A stretch of 6,617 nucleotides of DNA from Prolixibacteraceae bacterium (GTDB lineage Bacteria > Bacteroidota > Bacteroidia > Bacteroidales > Prolixibacteraceae): NCBI GenBank assembly GCA_007116765.1, contig SKHV01000024.1:1-6617 (forward strand), written 5' to 3'. Shown here one piece after another: positions 6,611 through 6,617 of the stretch (positions within the stretch are counted from its first letter, which is position 1; each line of letters opens with the position of its first letter). The position numbers and the translations under genes were made by a program. The notes beneath the pieces were generated by a model. That model saw nothing but the letters and a program-made list of their open reading frames with translations. It had not been told where the DNA came from and did not search any database.

Positions 6611-6617
6611 CAATCAA

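Overview
The window is a compact stretch of bacterial chromosome, most likely from the phylum Bacteroidota (Bacteroidetes). Three things suggest this. Start codons lack Shine-Dalgarno sequences and sit in A/T-rich leaders. Promoter-like sites fit the Bacteroidetes TTG-N17-23-TAnnTTTG pattern. The last gene is a Nudix/winged-helix regulator of a type common in this phylum. Base composition is moderately AT-rich and even across the genes, and I see no transposase, integrase, phage gene, CRISPR array, tRNA or rRNA.

Left half (minus strand, read right to left): a CPA1-type K+(Na+)/H+ antiporter with a C-terminal RCK_C/TrkA-C domain (1447-2919) is followed, after 115 bp, by enolase (45-1331). The first ten bases look like the 3' half of an intrinsic terminator for a plus-strand gene outside the window, so enolase probably faces a convergent neighbour.

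Right half (plus strand): after a 178-bp divergent intergenic region (2920-3097) comes a CLC-family transporter (3098-4390). Its signature positions (GNN, GREGT, GEVTP) point to the fluoride-exporting CLC-F branch rather than a chloride channel. Only 3 bp later starts a secreted D-Ala-D-Ala carboxypeptidase/endopeptidase of the PBP4/DacB (S13) family (4394-5836). A 102-bp gap then holds an AT-rich hairpin and a good Bacteroidetes promoter whose spacer is a perfect inverted repeat. This promoter precedes a Nudix-like transcriptional regulator (5939-6610) whose Nudix box has lost its metal-binding glutamates.

The most interesting reading is the gene set around the divergent region. A predicted fluoride/proton antiporter lies back-to-back with a cation/proton antiporter and enolase. 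Enolase is a classic fluoride-inhibited enzyme, and enolase and Na+/H+ antiporter genes are also known members of fluoride-riboswitch regulons elsewhere. I see no fluoride riboswitch here. Instead, a 29-bp imperfect palindrome lies just upstream of the CLC start. Whether this is a functional fluoride-tolerance locus or coincidental neighbourhood is inference.
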